From contig NC_044288.2 in assembly GCF_004027225.2 (NCBI RefSeq), forward strand, positions 22,454,744-22,518,743: a stretch of 64,000 nucleotides of DNA, in the 5' to 3' direction. This DNA comes from Strigops habroptila (lineage: Eukaryota; Chordata; Aves; Psittaciformes; Psittacidae). The notes beneath the pieces were generated by a model. The model saw nothing but the letters and a program-made list of their open reading frames with translations. It had not been told where the DNA came from and did no database searches. A program made the translations under genes and the position numbers. Below are positions 59,445 to 64,000 of this stretch, one piece after another. Each line of letters begins with the position of its first letter. Positions within the stretch are counted from its first letter, which is position 1.

Positions 59445-60972
59445 CTGAATCAAGAACACCAAAGAGCAGTCAGTGCCCACCCCAGTGCCACCTTATGCTA
59501 CACACTTGAGGTATGTGCCTCGTTGTTAACTATCACTGGAAGCTCTGAAGCAGTTCTATTTGAATTCAAAGCATTTGTTGCAGAAAGACATCAAAACTGC
59601 AGCTCGAGTCTTGGCCCACTGTTTACTCTGCTGCTGTTTGGTCTTTTCCCCTTAGAGAGTGAAAAGTTTACCCCCACCTTCTAGTGGACAAGAAGAAAAC
59701 ATCCGGAGAAGTGGTTAGAAACTATGAGATAAAATATTAAGCATTTGTTTTATGTTCCCTGCAGATGTACATAATTTTTTTGGGGAAAAAATAGCATTAC
59801 CATCATGAAGCTCAAGTTTAACAAGGGACTGGAAGAGGGCAGGTTGCCCTGCTGTACTGCAGTGGCTCACTGCACCCTGGGAAGGACATCACAGAGCCAT
59901 TTACAGTCTGTTCGCTTCTTCAGTGTCACCCTTGATTCTTCATCAAAGTAATTAAAGCAAAGCCAACCACTAATAGTTGGTGCAGCACTTACTGAAGTAA
60001 CCAGAATCATTCCTTCCCTTGTGTGGATGTTACCAGCTAGTTCACAGGAAACACCCTCATTTATTGCTTGGGTGTGGTGAACTACAACCTACAATGCTTC
60101 TTTAACTGTCATAAAGGTATTTCACAAAATTTACCCTAAACAGTGACTCAAAATTTATTTTACTGGGCCAATGCAGTAGATGAAGAGGGCTGGAGCAGCT
60201 CTGGAGACAGGCTGAGAGCGCTGGGCTTGTTCAGCCTGGAGAGGAGAAGGCTCTGGGGAGAACTTGGAGAAGCTTCCAGTGCCTAAAGAGGCTACAAGAA
60301 ACCTGGAGAGGGGCTTTGGACAAGGGCCTGTAGGGACAGGACAAGGGGAATGGCTTTAACCTGCCAGAGGGGAGATGGAGATGAGCTCTGAGGCAGAAGC
60401 TCTTCCCTGTGAGGGTGCTGAGGCGCTGGCACAGACTTTTCCCAGAGAAGCTGTGGCTGCCCCATCCCTGGCAGTGTTCAAGGCCAGGTTGGACACAGGG
60501 GCTTGGAGCAACCTGCTCTAGTGGAAGGTGTCCCTGCCTGTGGCAGGGGTGGGAACTGGATGAGCTTTAAGGTCCCTTCCAACCCAAACCAGTCTGGGAT
60601 TCTATGCATGTGGCATAAATCTTTCTGGATCCAGAACACTCACGGAGCCTGGTACAATACTGCAAGATGTCCAGTGCAACTTTCAAGCCCTAGCTCACTG
60701 TTTAGGATTCATTTATTGGTGTTTTAGCTTTCTACAGCTCAAGAACAGCAAGCACACTCAGGGAGACTTTGTGCACTGCTGAATTTTAAGCCAGTCAACA
60801 CAGCAAAATTACATTTCTCATTTTGCAACAGCTCTGCAAATAACTCCCACTAATTTTCATTATAGTGTGTCAATGGAGTCTTTAATAGATTTCACAGGTA
60901 CCTTAGTATCTGGTTGCCCAGGCACTTGCAAGCAATATGAATTCAGGGATCTTGGAATTAACCGACTCTTAC
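59445..60972 (-). other. CTNNA1: CTNNA1 intron (1.5 kb)
   Basis: The donor is gtaaga. It contains the CR1 copy at 60176-60606, antisense to the gene. Nothing else is recognised. Confidence 0.85.
60176..60606 (+). mobile_element. CR1 LINE 3'-end fragment (copy 19)
   Basis: From 'agatgaagagggctggagca' to 'cagtctgggattctatg', antisense to CTNNA1. Its 5' part ('ggcttgttcagcctggagag') is nearer classical CR1 than the GC-rich copies, while the 3' part is of the GC-rich type with the ACTTTTCCCAGAG variant. Confidence 0.93.
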
Positions 60973-61173
60973 CTGTGTTGGACAGTAACTTCGTGGCTTC
61001 CAACACCTTCTCAGTGTAGACTCCAGGTTCGTAGTTATCCATTTCCGAAGTGACAACATGAATGACTCTAGCAGCACGTCCTCGAATTGCTCCAGCTGTG
61101 CGGTCTAAACCATCAACATCTTTTTCTTGGAGAGCAATGACACATTTGTTTACATCTTCTAAAATATGATTCT
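60973..61173 (-). CDS. CTNNA1: CTNNA1 coding exon (M region; first in window by gene order)
   Basis: The exon enters with two bases of a split Glu codon, then encodes NHILEDVNKCVIALQEKDVD, GLDRTAGAIRGRAARVIHVV and onward to LEATKLLSNT, residues 516-582, leaving one base (G) of the next Val codon. This is the beginning of the M-III helical bundle of alpha-E-catenin, which links the cadherin-beta-catenin complex to F-actin at adherens junctions. The acceptor is ttttaccaccag and the donor gtaaga. The preceding exons (beta-catenin-binding N-terminus and the vinculin-binding part of M) are not in the window and should lie to the right. Confidence 0.96.
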
Positions 61174-64000
61174 CTGGTGGTAAAAGAAGGAGGATTTAGA
61201 TGGTAATATCTTCTTTTCTGCTGCAGTCATCAGCATAGCAATTTCTCAGTTTGTGACCTGCTCTATAAAACCTCCAATCAGATGCTGTAAAGCATTAATT
61301 TTTAAGCTTGCTACAACCAGGAAACAGCTGCCCTTCCACACTAGGTGTCAAAAAGCCATCAGTGGCAGCCACACTTCTTGCCTCTGTTTATCCTTGATTT
61401 TACCAACAGAAAAGCTGAGTTCATCTGAGTTCTCCCCTAATGTGTTTCTTCCCATTTCCTCCCCTGGACTGCCAAAGTCCTTATTCCAAATACTTCCAAA
61501 CCGCTCCCCCATCATTCCACGTGCATGGGATGATGAACAACCCTCCCCTGCGCCACACCTCAGCCACCCAATGCTCTAATAGGCTGGGGCACTTGTGGCA
61601 CGTTTCTAGCTTCCTACATAGTGTTTTCTCACAACCACACATACCATCAGAGAATATTAAGCTGCTAGTTCTCCCCTCAAATGGAAGACATACCATATGC
61701 AGTGATTTATGCAGAAAGCGTTCCAGTGACAGAGTACTCATTGTCTCTTGAGAAAACATAAAGCCAAGACCTCTGTTTGTAATTTACTTTTTGAACACAC
61801 ATTTTCTTTTTGACACAGAGGTATTTCCCTCTATCTATCACGTCCAAGAAGCTCACAATGAGTAAACTTCCCCCTAAGAGATTTCTGAAAATGCCTGAAG
61901 AAGTTGGGATCCTGACTGGGGGAAACGTACCCAAAAGGTCTTCCAAACTCTGTCAGAGACCTCTTTAGCATATCAGTACCAACGCTTTGATACTGCCATC
62001 CAACAGCAGCATTTGGGCTGCTTGGTAAGAAACCAACTTGGAAGCATTTCTGCTCTGTCACTTAAAATAGTTTCCAGCGTTACTTACCATTGACTTAATC
62101 ATGCTGCACTGCCAATTCGTGCCACTGAAGTGGCTTTTATTCCCTACACAGGTAGTAAAAGAGCCATTTTGCAAGAGTTTGTAGAGCCGAGGAGCACATA
62201 GAGTTGAGTGATGGAGGATTTGTATAAACTGGCTGAAAGGATTGCTGCTGCTGGAAGTGTTATGCTTCATTTACATAAAATTAACAGAGCCAGGTGCAGT
62301 ATTGCAAGACTTTGGTAAGCAACCTGGGCACGAAATACACTTGTGACATACCTCAGAAGCAACTCAGCCTGAACAAGTTCAGCCGAGGGCAGAATGTGGC
62401 CCTGAGAGAGAGAAGCGCAGGTTCATTAGTGATTTGACAAGTCAGTGAGCATGCAGCCAAGGTACAAGAGCTGCAGCAAGGAGCACACAGGGTTTGGGTA
62501 TTTAAAGCAAGAGACAGACATCCCTGCAAGGTGCAAGAGTAAAAAGAAAACACGTCGGCACCAGGCCAAAACACAGACTGTTTATTGCTTGAATTCCTTA
62601 ATGAATAAATTAAGCCACCGACCATTTAAAAGCCTCTTTGAATTATAGGAACTTTAATAAAAGGCATGGACAAAATGAAGATGAATATTTAAACGCCTGC
62701 TGATCACTTCATCTCTTCTGCCGATGTGAAGTGGCCAGAAAGACACTTCAAAGGCAAGGTAACCCGCCACAGGGCAGGGACCATCAGGTGCATCCACTGT
62801 GGTTATACTCTCCAGCCGGATGATAACAAATCAGATTTGACACTGTTCTGTGTGCTTGTATATACACACACACTGCTACCTGTCCTACAGGCATGTGGAC
62901 CCCAAGTGTGGGGCACAAAGTGCCATCTGCTGAGGTCAGGGTGGCAGAAGAGCCCAGGAGATGCTGACACACGGGTTCACCTCCAGCACCTCTGGGGACG
63001 TGGTAACACTGCATCAAAGTCAACAGCCTTCCCGTGGCTGGGCGGGAGGAGAGTCTCACAGCAAGGGAATGGAACAGAGAACGTGCCCATGACATGGGGG
63101 CTAGAACTAGATGAGCTTGAAGGTCCTTCCCAAACCAAACCAGTCTGGGATTCTGTGATAACACAGGCAACGGCAAAGGGATCTTGTTCTATATATAAAA
63201 AAAGGAAAAAGTGGTGTCCACCCTCACCTAACACCTTCCACCCACCTCCCCATTAAAGGGATTAAGAAATCCTCTGCCAAACATCCCAAGAAGTCTGCAA
63301 GGGGGCCTGGGGGCTACAGGAGAGCAAAACCTAAGTAGTCAGGAGATCAAGCCACAGATGCGCAAATATAACTCTGCTTTTTGCTGTGTCCCCTATGAAA
63401 GGTCTTGGAACAATTTCCATGCTGAAGTTGTTCCCCCCTCTCTTGACAGGGACACTGGAGGAACCAGGTCAAACAGCAGTGTCAGTAGACATGGTTATGG
63501 AGCAAATACTTGAGTGTTCATACACTTGTAAATAAAGCATTCATCTTGTAATGAAGGAGGACAATCATCAGGTCCAGCAATATTCATCTGGAGGCTCTTA
63601 AGATGAAATAGCTCTACTGTGAAGGACATCTCTTGCATAAACCTCTGTCAATGGCAGAGGAATAGAAGGCAGCAAATGGAATGATTTTTTTAGGGGGTTT
63701 CAAAGGAGATCCAGGTAATTTCAGAACATTGAATTTGACAATTACACGGTGCTATCAGCAACTGCTCTAAAGAACAGAGAGAGTGGGCACACAAACACAG
63801 CCCAAGTGCTTAGGGAAGGCACTGATGAGAGGTATAAGAATTACAGAAGGCACAGAAGAGCTTTGAAATGAGGAATAACGGAACAGGCAAAGCCTCTGCA
63901 GTCAAGAAAGAGATGACTAAGCGTAGACAGAAGTCTGTACATTTACAAACAGCACGAAGAAAGCCAGCGGAGAAAAAACCTTCTTCACCATCATCTATTA
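61174..64000 (-). other. CTNNA1: CTNNA1 intron, 3' part (upstream end outside window)
   Basis: At least 2.8 kb of intron. It contains a short CR1 scrap (63083-63159). I searched the - strand for the preceding exon, which should encode the NAALALAAKPQSK-type segment, and did not find it. It therefore probably lies beyond 64,000. Confidence 0.8.
63083..63159 (+). mobile_element. Short CR1 3'-end fragment (copy 20)
   Basis: The last ~77 bases of CR1: 'gagcttgaaggtccttccca' followed by 'aaccaaaccagtctgggatt' and 'ctgtgat'. It is antisense to CTNNA1 and more diverged than the other GC-rich copies. Confidence 0.85.

Noticed and set aside
61174..64000. Preceding CTNNA1 exon
   Set aside because: I looked for the conserved NAALALAAKPQSK-type segment on the - strand and did not find it, so it is presumed to be outside the window.

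Overview
This window is vertebrate nuclear DNA, almost certainly from a bird. It carries short GT-AG-bounded exons in long introns, and about twenty dispersed copies of the avian LINE CR1 3' end, many closing in the typical GATTCTATGATTCT-type terminus. The copies form a homogeneous, GC-rich CR1 group, but I cannot name the bird order from sequence alone.

Two protein genes are present, arranged tail to tail. On the + strand, positions 1 to about 40,345 hold the 3' half of SIL1, the ER nucleotide-exchange factor for BiP. Four coding exons (4288-4409, 35858-35954, 38035-38199, 39887-40237) join in frame into 244 C-terminal residues and a stop; a 31.4-kb intron separates the first two. The upstream exons, including the signal peptide, lie left of the window. 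On the - strand, from about 43,970 to the right edge, is the 3' half of CTNNA1 (alpha-E-catenin). Seven coding exons (61173 down to 44814) join in frame to encode the last 391 residues: the end of the M region, the phospho-linker and the whole F-actin-binding domain. Counting back from a 906-residue family length puts known residues where expected (S641, L785, I792, V796). Both genes keep their splice phases and I see no disruption in either. The convergent SIL1/CTNNA1 order is also the mammalian arrangement.

Between the genes lie about 3.6 kb of intergenic DNA holding one CR1 copy and a small homeodomain-like motif cluster. Base composition changes near 43 kb: the 3' part of SIL1 (about 35-43 kb) is GC-rich, while CTNNA1 introns are AT-rich and the CR1 copies stand out in them as GC-rich islands.

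The rest is intron. It contains CR1 fragments on both strands, short microsatellites, a 14-base G run, three compact perfect or near-perfect hairpins, AT-rich blocks without recognisable repeats that could be conserved non-coding elements, and a few unexplained open frames. The most curious is a 77-codon open frame on the - strand at 12701-12934 in the big SIL1 intron, which has an acceptor-like site inside it. The many repeated protein-like frames are translations of CR1 and are not genes. I found no RNA gene, CRISPR array or novel multi-gene system, and nothing bacterial or viral.
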